Of a stretch of 64,000 bases of DNA, positions 1 to 13,200 are shown piece after piece. Under the pieces are notes generated by a model that made no database searches, was not told where the DNA came from, and was given only the letters and a program-made list of their open reading frames with translations. The first letter of the stretch is position 1, and every line of letters starts with the position of its first letter. Origin of the DNA: Coffea arabica (lineage: Eukaryota; Streptophyta; Magnoliopsida; Gentianales; Rubiaceae); NCBI RefSeq assembly GCF_036785885.1, contig NC_092323.1, forward strand, positions 29,892,501 to 29,956,500, in the 5' to 3' direction. The position numbers were made by a program, and so were the translations under genes.

Positions 1-922
1 TGTACAGTGGTGTCTCCATGCCTGTTCATGCACAGAAATAATGTGGCAAGAGAGACAAGACAAGACTCTTGTTTGTGAATTGTGAATCAAACACTTCGTG
101 GGATGGATAGGATTTGATTTAGGCTGTAGGAAAAAAGTTCTGTTGCATCTAATTCATAGCGTGACTACTTGAACTAGGAAGACTTTTATTATTAGTAAAG
201 TATACACAATTCAATTGTGTCTTCATCGTCGGGCTTTTCATCGACACCACGCAATCTGATAGAATAATACTAGTACTGTTAACTAACGTATAGATAATGG
301 AGAATTTCAAGCAGTATGTCTGTTTTGGTGCACATTGATTGGGCCGAAAACATCTGAGTTAGAATTGCTCCATTTCATTTAAAGGACCATGAGTTGAGTC
401 GGGTTCCAATTAGCGTAATTTAATTTCTCCTTCAAAGGTGGTGCAATTTGTCAGAAGCGGCACAAATAATCTGCCTAACGGCCGCTCATTCAAAATAACC
501 ACGAAGTTTTGGACCTTCCAACCAACAGGCAGTAAAAGGTGTTTTTGTAGCAGCAAGGGCAGCGGTTAATGAAAGGGCACACGTAATTCTGGATTATCAA
601 CTGCGTTTCACCACCAAAAACTAACCTCTCCTCCATAAGCCTTGCATTCCTGATAATCATTCAAATTCTGGATCAATTCTCTTCAAAAAGCTTATTGCAT
701 TGCTCGCTATTTGTATCCGCACAAGTAATTACGGATGGAGGCAATTTGCTATTTCCACGTTACAGCAGAATACGACTTCCCACATCGACTTCTTTCGCTA
801 CATGACTAACAGACAGCCGATCGATCTGCTTTACATCAAATTTTAGAATCAGCTAAAACGGAAGCTTAAATTGGAAAACCATTCACATCTCTAAATGAGC
901 ACTAGCCAAGTTCAAAAGCGTA
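1..922. other. Intergenic DNA with no recognisable gene
   Basis: I see no reading frame of recognisable family, RNA gene or repeat with clear ends here. It lies downstream of the minus-strand SmD3 gene. Similarity to the second SmD3 copy begins near position 923, so this stretch is outside the duplicated block. Confidence 0.5.
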
Positions 923-1055
923 CATAATTCTTAAGGTCTCAAAGGCCAAATATTATCCTATACCAAATTGGGCTGCATAACATGGATTTGATGATCTCCC
1001 TTGCATAATATACGAGCTTTGACGCTCTTAAGATTACAATCATATTCTGGAATGA

Positions 1056-2985
1056 TCACCTCCTTACAGGTGGCACAACGCCCCTCCCAGGTGGAGCTCC
1101 ACGACCAGCAGCCTGAGCCTGCATACACGGATGGGGCACAGTCAGGCAAACTTCACTCCACAAAACTTAATTTGTAACTATCTATTTCTCCAAGCTAATC
1201 ATTTTACATACTCCGTAAAACTACATTCTCTTTGTTTTACAGTATTTGTTAAATCCCAGTTCTAGAGTGGCCATCCAGCATTGCCTTTTCTTGAAAAAAG
1301 AGATCATAATGCATTTCAGAGCTTACAGTACAGATATGGAGTGTCATTCCTAACTTTGGATTTAAATAAATGATCTTGGCGTATAAGATGCAAAAGTCAC
1401 GAAATAGATCTTACCCTGGCTCTCATGGCAACAGCACGTCCCCGTCCAACGCCGAGTGCTGAACCCTTGCCCTTCAAAAGATAATATAAAAAGTGTAAGC
1501 AAAGCTGTGATGGTCACAAATACACTCTAATACACATGGGCAAACTGGGAAAGCACCTTGATTCTAGCTTCTAGACGTTTGAACATTGGAGCATTCTTAA
1601 GCATATCTGGAATCACCATAAACCTGATAAAAATTTGTTTTACCCGTAATCAGAAAGCAGTTGAGAGAATCAAAAAACATTTTATATTACAGTTTCTGTA
1701 CCTGACTTTGCTTCCTCGAATGAAAACATGCTCAAGTTGTGATACCTTACCATCCTGTAAAGATACAGACCAAAATTAGTCTTCCACAAGACTAATAAAA
1801 GCCAAAAGGGCACAACATAACATCTTAATCCAATGAAACTCTCTCTAATAGGCAGTCAAAAACAACTGAAGTCTTGAAGCTAATTTGCTTCAGTTCAGAG
1901 GTTTAAAAAAGAAGATATCAGGATTGAGATGTAAATTATATCAGTGCTTCAAAGATCCATGAAACGATAAGAGACTGTTCAGAATCTATCAATAATTCAA
2001 AAAGAGAACTTATATTCTATAGCCATTGATGTAGAAGAAATTATATGGCACTGGAACTACTTGCTTATGAATGCCAAAAATGACAGGTTCAGTTTCAATG
2101 AAATTATCAAGGGAATACTCTTAAAACCAGCTGTCAGTTAAAATAAGTATGATAAATGAGCATCCACAGGTCAAAAAGTTCCTTACAACCCCAACCCCAG
2201 GTAGTCCGACACATTGAACTCTAAAGCATGTGTGCAGAAGACACTTAATTTGTTGTAAAATCTGAGACGGGCATCTGACACCTAAAGCACACGTCATAAA
2301 ATAAGATGCTTAACGTATTAAAGACCTAACCCCCAACCAAAAAAAAAACACATATTAAAGAATGGTCTTGCATGTAAGATCAAAGAATTTAAAAAAAAAA
2401 AAGAAAAAGAAAATACAAAACCAGGAATTTAGTTGGATAGAATTCTGTTATATAAGAACATATTGCCAATAATAGTTTTAAAATACTTTTGCCACAAACA
2501 TGAAATTCTTTCTAGGAAACCTGTATACATCATTTATGAGCACAAATACAACTGACTGTCCTCGTGTTCTGGGTAGCATTCACCACCCAACCCATGTTAC
2601 CTCCTTAAAGAGTGAATAGATTTCAGTTCCAATTTACTAACATCCCATAGCTTCAATTTTCCTGCCACAGAAAATTATCGTAGGCTTCCACCCATCATGC
2701 ATTGGAATCAAAGTGAAAGAAAAAAGTCATTAAGAAGCTCGAAAGCAGCATAAAGACACCCGAAACAGAAAAGCACTTTCACAATTCGTAATGAAGGGCA
2801 GAAGAATAACATTGGAACGAGAATACCTTAGCTGTGAAAGTGATGTTCTCGAGCTGGCAATTCCAATTGTCTTCGCATTCAACCATGCTGCCTCTGTAGA
2901 GCTCTCCGCTCTTCAGCTCTACGGTCACGATGTGTCCTGTGGCTTCGTGTAGAAGCTTCACCGGTATTCCTAAGCTACGACTCAT
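1056..2985 (-). CDS. SmD3: Small nuclear ribonucleoprotein SmD3, copy 1 (intact, five coding exons)
   Basis: Core Sm protein of the heptameric ring on U1, U2, U4 and U5 snRNAs; acts in nuclear pre-mRNA splicing. Coding exons on the minus strand: 2985-2827, 1754-1702, 1623-1557, 1471-1415, 1118-1056, with GT donors and AG acceptors at each junction. They sum to 399 bases, giving 132 residues plus TGA, the usual length for plant SmD3. The Sm1 region (residues about 5-50) starts [14 protein letters not shown]. The Sm2 motif [10 protein letters not shown] is at about 62-71, with the RNA-contacting Arg at 66. The tail is Gly/Arg-rich ([11 protein letters not shown] and [11 protein letters not shown]), the type that is symmetrically dimethylated in this family. 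The ATG at 2985 is the family start. No disruption is visible. A near-identical second copy lies at 53159-55109. Confidence 0.93.
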
Positions 2986-3011
2986 TGCTATTGCTATTTC
3001 CTGCTATGCTC

Positions 3012-3400
3012 CCTACGCAAAACCCTAAACCCAAAGTCCAACAAGAAAACTACCAAAAATTAATTAGCAGTAACTATATACCAGTAAATCCAGCACAAAG
3101 CTTCGAAAAAGAAGTTTAAAAAAATGTAGACAAACGTAAAAATAGAAATGCACAATCTATTCTAAGAATTATAGAAAAAAAAAACGATGCATACAAGAGA
3201 TTGAAATTTGTGAGATTAAAAGTAAATAAATAAATAAAAGGCGAGAAGTGAGAGATAAAATAAAGTAACCTTACCGGATAAAGAGGTAGAGAAGTATATC
3301 CTCGTCGTTGGCTGCCGCCGGAAGATGCTGCGTTGCGGTTCAGCTAGGAGAACTGCGTCTTCACCTAGCGGCGAGGAGAGAGGGAAAGTTAATACTTAAT
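3012..3400 (-). promoter_or_regulatory. SmD3 copy 1 5' UTR with intron, and proximal promoter
   Basis: A probable 5' UTR intron spans about 3013-3274 on the minus strand: donor GTAAGG after TATCCG and acceptor TAG, 27 bases upstream of the ATG. The upstream 5' UTR exon starts at about 3275 and runs towards 3390. This block is repeated in copy 2 (61212 to about 61345) and, inverted, at the right edge of the window. The transcription start is inferred, not seen. Confidence 0.5.
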
Positions 3401-3469
3401 AGGGAGTGAGATCCGCTGTATCAAGATCCGGACCTATATTTACGATTTGACCCGCCCATGTTTCCTAAT

Positions 3470-5014
3470 TAGGCCTGTCAACGGGGCGGGTCTGGGCCGG
3501 AATTAATAAATCCGGACCCGGACCCGTAGCACTGTATTAATTCTGGACCCGGATCGAATACCCAACGGGTCTCTTGTTCTTTATCCCGGCACTGCACCCG
3601 ACAGGTCCCGGGTCCGGGTCCAGGCCTACCCGGATAAGACCAATCAAAGAATCCTGATATGTTTAGAACTGTTTCAACTTCAGTCCAACTGCATGTTCTT
3701 TTATGCCCCATTTTTCAACCAAGGAATATGCTAAATCATGAATTAATGCAACAAATAAAATAACGGTAAAAGTTAGAAGGGTGCAAGACTTCTATAATTT
3801 AGATATAAGACTTCTGTAATTTAGATACAAGGCTGTAAAAACAAGGAAAATTAATTAAAAGAAGAGAGACACAGAAAAAAAACGAGCAAAAATGAACGAA
3901 AATTACAGGTATTGAACAAAGAGTATGCTTATTTGTTAAGAGTACGGCCACCTCACGACACGGATCTCGCATAAAGACAACGAAAATGACCCTGCAATTG
4001 AATCCAACATGAAAACGGCGCCTGAGCTCATCTTAACGGCCTTATTTGTTTTCCCACATCAGAAACAGAGAATTGGATTGATCACGCTTTTTTAAACTGA
4101 AGCCCGTCTCAAACATCCGCACCCAAATATTGAATATAGTGTATACAAACACACACCCCAAAAAAAAAGAAATGTTAAAATAAAAAATCCAATTCTCATC
4201 AAACTTCCATTCCAGAATCCAGAAGCCCAAAAAAAAAAGCCAATTTCTAACTATTTTGCACCTGTATATACGTATGTATAAGTCGCTGTATCTATATACT
4301 CTTTGTATTTTTCTCAAAGTCGATTTTTGATTTGCCCTTTTCTTTTTCTTCATTTTTTTTGTTTGTTTTATTTTAATCTAAATTTGATCAACCTTCTTTG
4401 TTGATTCTTTAATCACAGGTATTGAAAAATTTTAAAAAATTACCTGTGATTGTGAGAAAGAAAGCCGGGCTGCTAGAAGGTGGAGAAAGAAGCCGGGTTT
4501 GGCTTCTTTGGAGCTGGACTGCTGGAGAATGGAGATGGAGAGAGCGTCGCCAGAGATGGACTTCTTGGACCTCTGATATCCAACGCACTTCTGATGTCAG
4601 AGAGTGTCGCCGGAGATGGAGAGATGGGGCATCACAATGGAGATGGAAGAGCGGACTGGTCAGTGGAGAGGGCCGAAGGCAGAGAAAAAGAGAGATAGAC
4701 TGAGGGGAAAAGGGGTGCGGTGCGGCGGTGGGTGTGGGTATTAGGGTTCGACAGATTTTGGGAATGAAACTATGAAAGTGTATTATTGTGTACTGATATG
4801 AATAATTGATAGATAGGTATATATTTTTAATTATTAATTAATTAAAAACGGGTCCAAGTCGAATACGGGTCGGAATGACATATTTCATATTTGATCCGTA
4901 ATTTTATTAGATAAAACGGTTCCGGGTCACGGGTCTATATATCTATCCGGACCCGGAATATGTAGGCAGGCCCGGTTCGGGTCCGGGTCTCGACCCGGAC
5001 CGTTAACACCCCTA
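3470..5014. mobile_element. hAT-type non-autonomous element inserted upstream of SmD3 copy 1
   Basis: The ends are TAGGCCTGTCAACGGGGCGG at the left and GGACCGTTAACACCCCTA at the right, an imperfect terminal inverted repeat with GC-rich subterminal Arg/Pro-like arrays (GGACCCGGACCCG). The 8-bp target duplication is TTCCTAAT: 3462-3469 on the left and TTCC at 5015-5018 continuing to TAAT at 7698-7701, after the next hAT is removed. No transposase ORF was seen. A local hairpin with 11-base perfect arms lies at 4411-4421 and 4441-4451. Confidence 0.85.
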
Positions 5015-5018
5015 TTCC

Positions 5019-7689
5019 TAGGGGTGAGCATTCGGTGCAAATGCGGTAAATCGGTGCGCTGAATTCGATTTTTTCGGTTATTGCACCTATAGAAATCTAA
5101 ACCGTTTTCAATTTCGAATTGGGCATTACCGAATTCATGCGGTACCCGATTTCAAATTCGAAAACAGTAATGAATTCGGTCTAACCGAATTCATCTATTA
5201 TGTTAAAAAAAACCCTGAAGCAAATTAAGAGAATATATAAAACCAATCTTTATAGTTCAGCAACTACCAACCCCCGCAAGCCATGAGAAAGCTACAAATA
5301 TTAGACTGAAAATATGTAAAGAAGCTAGACATATGTAGGCCTTCTACTGATTTGTAGTTATAAAAGCTAAATTGTTCTCTTCGATATGTTCTAGACTTGC
5401 TCCAATGCTTTCCATTACTTATTCAGGAGCTGATTACTTTTATTGAGCTTATTAAGGTGACCTTTCTGCTTATTTATACATAGATGTTTCTTCTTTTACA
5501 CATTGCAGAAAATTCATATCCAGAATCCTAGGTACAACTTCTGGAGCCGTACTTTCACTAGATGTGCACCAGAGATTGAGAATCTCCACGGACAAGGAGG
5601 TAAAATTTTCATTTTAGCAAGTTTTTTCCTTTTTAATTTTTCTAACGGGTAAAAGGTGGAATTTTTCCCCAAGGCCTTAACTTTTGAAGGCTGCACAACT
5701 GGAGAGAGCTTTCTTGTGTATAAAATACAAAGCTTATGTTATATCACACCTAATCTAAACTACTACAACAGTTAGAGTTTGCAATTGGAAGCTCAGATTT
5801 CTACCCCTTTTCAATTCAGGATAACAAATTTCCTAGTCCATCTTGGCCCATTTTAATGCCAGAGACACAGAGCCAAAAACAGAGGAGCACTTACCTAAGC
5901 GAGCCAGAGATGAGCAGTGATGAACCAGCGATGAACCAGTGAGATCTTGGTGCTTCGTCTTCGACACTCGGCAGCGATGAACCAGCACGGCAGGACACAG
6001 CCGACAGGAGACGTAGAGCGCGGCGGACTGGCGGAGACCGGAGAGGCGGAGACCAGCTTCGATTTGGGAATTGGGACTTGGGACTTGGGAGTGTTAGTGC
6101 TGTGAAAACCCTAGGCGACGGCGGTCACGGCACTATGCAATATTGCAAATTTGCAATGGTTGTTTTCTCACTTTTCATCAGCTGAAGATGAAATCCGACT
6201 TTTCCCAAATGAAGTGATTTTGTAATTTTTAATTTATAAATTGGGGCTCCTAAATTATAATACATTCATTATGCTCCTCAATGATTTAAAAATTATTACT
6301 GATTTGATCCCCAAATTTATTCATAATTGAACACATTACTTATGTTCAAATCATTTTGTGGTTTAATTGGCATTTATTTGATCACTTATACCTAAAATTC
6401 TTGGTCTATGATTTAAGAAACACATAAAAAATGATTAATTTCAACTAATTTAGTTAGTAGTTACAATGAATTTATAATTTACAATGATTAATAATAAGTA
6501 ATATTAGTTACAAACTTACAAATTACAATGAATCAATGATTAGTGATAAGTTACATTAGTTACAAACTTATAATTTATTTCAAATCAAAATAAATATTTA
6601 CTTGATTTGCAACTCGCATGCATTCACTTACACTGCTTAGTTATTTTGTCTATACTTAAAGCCTTAAGATTAGTAAATATATAATATGAATTTTAACTTA
6701 TTTGATCACTTATACCTACAATCCTTAGTCTATGATTTAAGGAACACATAAAAAGTGATTAATTTAAACTAGAATAAACCTTAGACTGTACAATGATTAG
6801 TAATAATTTATGAATTTATAATTTACAATGATTAATAATAAGTCATATTAGTTACAAACTTACAAATTACAATGATTAGTGATAAGTTATGTTAGTTACA
6901 AACTTATAATTTATTTCAAATCAAAATTAAACTTATTTACTTACATATGTTATTGTGAAAGTCAATACACTAATACATTGATTTGCAATTCATATACATT
7001 CACTTACACTGCTTAGTTGTCTTATCTTTACTTAAAGCCTTAAAATTAGTGAATATGTAATGTAAATTTAGAGTACACTAATACTTGCAAGTTATAGATT
7101 ACGCATTCAAATATTCAATAATTCAAACATGAATGATGTATCAAATTACCAATATCTAAATTATAATTACTAATTATGTTTATTGTTTAATATTTAGTAT
7201 TATACATATATGTATTAATTATTATCTAATTCTAGTCATGTTAGTATGTTACTCATGTATAAAATAATAAGTATTATAGTTATCTTATATTGTAATGTAT
7301 TACTATGCATTATTGTAGTCATATAACAATTAATAAATACTAAAATAATATAAATATATTGTACATTATTATATATTATTAGTATTATAAGTACATGATA
7401 TGATGATAATACCCATATACTAATTATTATTAATAACATTTACCTATATAATATAATAAAGTATTAGTAGTATATACTAATACTAAATAGCATTTATCTA
7501 TATATTATATAATTTTATATATCAATTTGGTATTCGAATGCGGTAATGCGGTACCCGATTTCAATTACCGAATTTTGAATTCGAAATCGCTTATTACCAA
7601 ATTCATAATCTCATTACCTATTTTATACCATATTAGAATTCGGTGAATTCAGTATGCACCGAATTGGTACCGAATTACCAACTACCCTA
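5019..7689. mobile_element. Second hAT-type element, inserted at the right end of the first
   Basis: Starts TAGGGGTGAGCATTCGGT and ends CCGAATTACCAACTACCCTA, with many internal GAATTCGGT/ACCGAATTC subterminal motifs near both ends. A perfect 8-bp duplication CCTATTCC flanks it (5011-5018 and 7690-7697); that target is made from the last four bases of the first hAT plus its duplication. The core is AT-rich with no recognisable transposase. About 2.7 kb. Confidence 0.88.
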
Positions 7690-7697
7690 CCTATTCC

Positions 7698-8455
7698 TAA
7701 TCCTAAAATTTTCCTTATTATTTATTGCCTGGGCCTTGGGCCTTGGACTTTTACTTGGTTATAGACCATTAGTAGTAACTACTAACTTGGTATTAGCTTC
7801 TCTATATTTTTACTTTAGTAGGAATACCACAAAAAGGAAAAGGCTTTTCGAGTTTAAAAAAAAAAAACTAAAGTGGTAATGGCAATGGTTTTGGCAAAGG
7901 AGATTCTTGAAAATAAGTGGTTAAGTAAAATTTAACAAAGGTTTAAAAAATAAAAAGCAGGACAAAGTAAAATTTGCAAGTCCACATGTTATGGAAAATA
8001 GGCCTGCATGAAGAAAAGATAACAATATATTAAAACTACTTTTAGTTCTGAGAATTTGTCGAAGTAAATAGTTTTTTTTTCTTAATAAAAAAACTGCCTA
8101 GAAACGGTGTAAGATTGGACATAAACTCTAACCTATTTATTAAAAAATTTCAAAGAGTACATGATAAAAAAGAATATACACTTCTCAAGATTGACTGACT
8201 GAGAATTTTATAAACTTTTAAATGATTTCAACATGCTCCACATTCATGGTACCGTGAAGGTGTTAGAATTTTTTACTTTAAATTTTGTTGTATTTGTATT
8301 GTTTTACTACTAGTTTTGAACATTCGTTTTATTTTTTGACTTTCTTTGAAATTATTTGGTTGAACTGATCATCGTCGACGTATTGATCTATGTCACTCTT
8401 CGTGAGTAGTCTACTTCTTTATTGTTGTCATCGTTGATTATTTGAAAAACACTTA
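7698..8455. other. Displaced SmD3 upstream sequence, then AT-rich intergenic DNA
   Basis: Positions 7698 to about 7790 match the sequence that follows the SmD3 promoter in copy 2 (from about 61404: CCTTGGGCCTTGGACTTTTA and onward), showing that the two hATs split a once continuous region. The rest, to 8455, holds no gene I can support. Confidence 0.6.
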
Positions 8456-8830
8456 GGCTAAGTTTGGGAGTTTAGGATAGAAAAGAGAAGAAGGAAAAAC
8501 TTAAGTTATGAGAGAAGAGAAGAGATTGTTATGTTATTTGGGAGTTTTGAGAATTAGTGGAATGATTTTGGATATAAAAGTTATTAAATATTTGTTCAAA
8601 ACATTTTTAAGGATAAAATAGGTATTTTAAAAAACTTTCATAAGCTTTCTCCAACTTTCTCTCCATTTCTCTCCAATTTGGGATGAAAAATTTTACTTAC
8701 TAGTTATTCTCTTAAATCCTTCCATTTCTCTTCTATTCTTTCCTAATTAAAACTAACAAACGAAGGAAATGTTCACTTTCTCTTCTTTCCCTTTCTTTTC
8801 TCTCCAAATCATCCACTCCCAAACGAACCC
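8456..8830. mobile_element. Tourist-like MITE (PIF/Harbinger type)
   Basis: A 375-bp element with terminal inverted repeats GGCTAAGTTTGGGAGT and ACTCCCAAACGAACCC, flanked by the 3-bp target duplication TTA (8453-8455 and 8831-8833). Non-coding; the interior is rich in TTTCTC and GAGAAG runs. Confidence 0.8.
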
Positions 8831-9294
8831 TTAAACAATTACCTTCAAAGATCTGTTTTGTAACAGTGGCTCATATATGAAGTAAATAGTTTTTGGATTA
8901 GCGTTTCATACATGAGGAGGTCTACATTTATGATACACATAAAAGATTTCAAATGTGAATACAGATAATGAGGTGTAAATTTAAGTTAGATCATAGAAAA
9001 AGATAGGCACATTAAACGTTAATATAAAACTTTACAAGGGATGATGGGAGGAGATGGAGAATCCGCATTGGATTATACTGCTTACATACAAGCATAGCAA
9101 GCATCTAACTCACATTGTCAATAGGGATGGCAAAGGGGGCGGGGGATTGGGGGGGCGGGGGCGGGGGCAAAAAATTTACCCTCGCCTTAAAACGGAGCGG
9201 AAGATGAGGCAACATACACCTGTCCCGTCCCCCGTAAAAAAAAATATATGTACACAAAATATACACAAAAGTAACAAAAACCCTTATTAGTTAT

Positions 9295-10203
9295 TAGGGA
9301 TAATTTCATAAACCTCCCCTGAGGTTTCATGAAATATCACGTAGCTCCCCTGAACTTTTCAAAATCTCACTTAGCACCCTTGAAGTGATAGTAGGACCAT
9401 ATGCGAATATCAAATGTGATGAATTGTCAATAATACCCTCATATTTAAAATTTCTAAACTTGTTTTTCTTTCTCTAAATGTCAATGAAATATAGGATTTA
9501 ATCATAATCAATGAAATATCCAACGCATTTAGAGAAAAATAGTTGCTGGTTCTTTTTTCCCCCTTTTTTTTTGTGTTTCACAACTTTATTTATTTATTTA
9601 GTTATTTGTTCCTATTCATGTAGAGTGCAAGAGAAATAAAGTAACTAAAACTCCGAACTGCAGTTTTTCAAATTCTGAGTTTTTATAATAAAATTTTCAT
9701 ATTTCATACCTATAAAAATGTCGGCCTATTTTGAGTAAATTCTCTCTATGATATTGAAGTTGAATTTCATCTATTGCTGAATTTTTTTTGGCTCAAATGT
9801 ATACTTTTTACAGGCTAATTGCCTTCAGTGCTATGGAGGGTTTTATTTATAGAAATGGTTTAAAAAAATATTTGCTTTTACTGTCTCTCTCTACTATAGG
9901 AATGACTATTGGCTGTAACATAAAATCTTATTAATTTTCATCTCCTCATTTTTAAGATAGTTCCAATTTAGTACTTTTTTCCTTGGTTTGTAAAATATTC
10001 ATTTTTCTATAGGCTAAGGGTATTAAAGACACTAAAATAATCTCTCTCCTCAAACATGAATTTTTTTATGTTACTTTTGGTTAGAAGGGTGATAATGTTA
10101 CCAAAATGTCAATTTGAGGGGTGCTAAGTGAGATTTTGAAAACTTCAAGGGAGCTAGGTGATATTTCATGAAACCTCAGGGGAGGTTTCTAAAATTATCC
10201 CTA
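9295..10203. mobile_element. Long-TIR DNA transposon, about 0.9 kb
   Basis: The two ends are inverted copies of each other for roughly 85-90 bp: TAGGGATAATTTCATAAACC at the left, and its counterpart ending AAATTATCCCTA at the right, with CCTCCCCTGAGGTTTCATGA in both arms. No ORF of note. Target duplication is unclear (AGTTATT against AGTCATT is the best candidate, one mismatch), so superfamily is not assigned; long TIRs suggest a Mutator-like MITE. Confidence 0.75.
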
Positions 10204-10211
10204 GTCATTAT

Positions 10212-13200
10212 TGTGGCGACCCCACTTCCCCCTAAGGCGAACCAGAGGGTTGGCGGGCCGTCTGCCTAACTCTCGCCAGGACTCACGCAAGAAATCTAGC
10301 CCAAATCCTTCCGAAGTATAGCCTAAGCTATTACAATATTGATCCACCAAAATAGACCAATAACCAAGACCACATTAACTTCAAAGATAACAACACTTTA
10401 AGATAGCGACTCGTCGATTCTTAAATACTTTACGCATTACAAACCACGGAATAAAGTCAAACAATCCCATTTAACAAATTCATACAAGCCAAATACATTC
10501 TTACAAGCCAAGTAACAAAACCAGGGTTTGCACTTTTCCAGCTTCAAGTGGCAACCCAAAACAAAGCTACACTGTTTAATTCGAATTACATTCATAACAA
10601 GTAAAGTAGATTTTTGATCTTTCTCACATGCCAAGACCTGTCAAGGAAAACAAAATAACGTGGGGTGAGCTAAAACTCAGTGGTGCCCCAAAACATGCAA
10701 TCACATAAAACAAATAACGAGCATTAACTTCAATTAAAGTAAGCAATTAGGAAAGCGTTTAACAACACAAGAAAGGATACAGGGCTCTCAGGAGCCATTT
10801 TCCCCACGAGCTTGATCAAAATTTTCCGTAGTCGACCCTCCGTCAACTTTCACTACCTAAGGTCCGTGTAGATCTTTTTTATTTTTCTTAACTCCAACCA
10901 CCAATCTTACCCCTGTACCGGGCCCGCACGCCAAACATGAAAGTGGTAATATTCGAGTATACCTTAGACTGGTCGAGGAATTCACCCAACGACGTTACGT
11001 CCAACACTTATAGACTGGTCGAGGGATTCACCCAACGACTTTACGTCCAACACTTATAGCAAGCACAAGCTAAATATTCACGAAAACATTTCAAACAAGT
11101 CACCACTCGAAAGGCTAGTGTGATAAGTACACACTGCTCACTTCGATGGATCAGCAATCATTTTCCAAGTATCGCATATCGAGTCACGAAAGCACTTTAA
11201 CCAAATAAGCATAGAACAAGCAGGGACACTCACCAAGAGTAAAGCTCAAAAGTCAAGTTGGAAATCGAAGTCCACGTCCTCGCTACCCTAGAAAACCAAG
11301 TTTTTAAAACTATAAGTTTTACTATACAAGTTCTTGGTTTATATATATATAAGAGATTATCTAGTATATAAATAGTTGTATTTTCTCGAGATAACTTGAC
11401 ATTTTTCTTGGAGTTAAGATTAGCAAAGGTGATCAAATGTTTCATATAGTTTCCTAAAAAAAATACTTTTCTTTCTAGAGGTGCAACTAGAATTACTTTA
11501 CTTCAAGTAAGTTTTCCTGCCAAACAAGTTTTCTACGCTTTTTAGTTAAAGTTATTAAAATCTAGTGTTTTTAACAATTTTCCTCTAAACAACTGGCCAG
11601 GAATAATTTCACGAAAAACTTAAAGTTTAGAAGTTAATACAATTATTTCCTAAATATGACGCCCCCACTTCTCCCAAGGGAGAACCCAAGGGTATCCGCG
11701 GAACGCCTGCCTAGCTCTCGCCAAAACTCAAGACAAATTGATTCAAACTTATCGATACATAACAATTAATACGAGCCAAATAAAGAAAAGTCGCTTCCAT
11801 AATCAACCATCCAAGGCTCACACCACGAGTTCAAAATACATCAGTTAGCCAATCCTTACATCAAGTTCCCAAAAGATACATCAGTTCCCCAAACTATACA
11901 ACAATCACAAGTCCAGCCAAAACATTTGAAACCCTAATACCAAAATACATCAAAAGGGGTTCCTCCGAAATTCACTTCCTCCATTCCTGTTAAGGAAAAC
12001 AAACTAATGGGATGAGCCAATACTCAGTGAGGCCAAGAAACACACATGCAAACACATAACCCAAGTAGCCGCAATTTACATAGTAAGTAAAGCTATAAAA
12101 TTCGAATAATTCACATTTCGAATAGGAAAAATGAACAGAAACAATTCAAGGATACTGTAGCTCTCAGGAGCTAAATTCCACGTAGTCGAGTCAAAGTCTT
12201 GATCACATCTCACGTTGACACTCCGCCAACCACATAAGTATCGAATTCGTAGATACACCACTTTTCTTCGAATCCCGTCACCGTTACACCCCCTTACCGG
12301 GTCCGCTCATCAAATTTTTTTTTTAATAATACTCGAGTATATCATGGCAATACTGCACTAGTAATGCCGAGCAAGATCTCTCCAATAGATCATGCTCTAC
12401 GAATATCTCATGGTTTGCTAAGCTTGTCGACCAAGCCCATGCTGGCTCGATTCGCAAAGTTAGCCAATGAGTTTGGGCGTCCCCTGAATACGAATATGAA
12501 TGCAAATATGAATACGGATATAAGTCGATGAGCAACGCTCAAATCGACGATTCCAAATAGGAATCACAAATACGGATCACATATATGAATCACAAATACG
12601 AATCACATCCACATTACTATGTACAAGTCAAATATAAATTCACATAGCAAAATTCAAATATAAGTTCATTCGAAAGAGAGCGAGTGCGATAAAGTACACA
12701 CTCGTCTCAAATTTTCAAATTCACATAACGGATAAGAACCAATTAACCATTTAGCAACAAACTCATGCACTTGACACTCACAGTGATTCAAGTAGCAAGT
12801 TCAAATGATGATTTAGGCGTCTCCCGTGAGATCCTCTGGAAGATCCTGTTGAGCGCCTGAGCATTTAATAATAAACTATCACTTATACATCCCAATTAAT
12901 AAGGAAGATTGTACCATTGTACAATCTAAGAAAATTTCACGAGAATGAGCCTTAATTACTCGTAAATCGAGGCTCAAAAGTGAGGTTTTAAAACACAAGC
13001 AAAATCTGATTTTCATCCTTGAAATCGAGTGTAAAACGATCCAGTGATATCAAAGGAAAAAGAGAGAGTTTGCAAAACTCCATTTGCTTGAAGTTAGAAA
13101 TTTTCAGATTTGTTACACTTACTTTGAAAAATCGTATCTCACTCTCTACAAGTCCAAAATTGGAAAATTTGGTACCATTGGAAACTACTTCCAATATACT

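Noticed and set aside
1558..1779. Plus-strand ORF
   Set aside because: Antisense to SmD3 exons 2 and 3; the minus-strand splice structure explains it.
4422..4703. Arg/Trp-rich ORFs in two frames
   Set aside because: They lie inside a hAT element in GA-rich sequence; composition explains the open frames.
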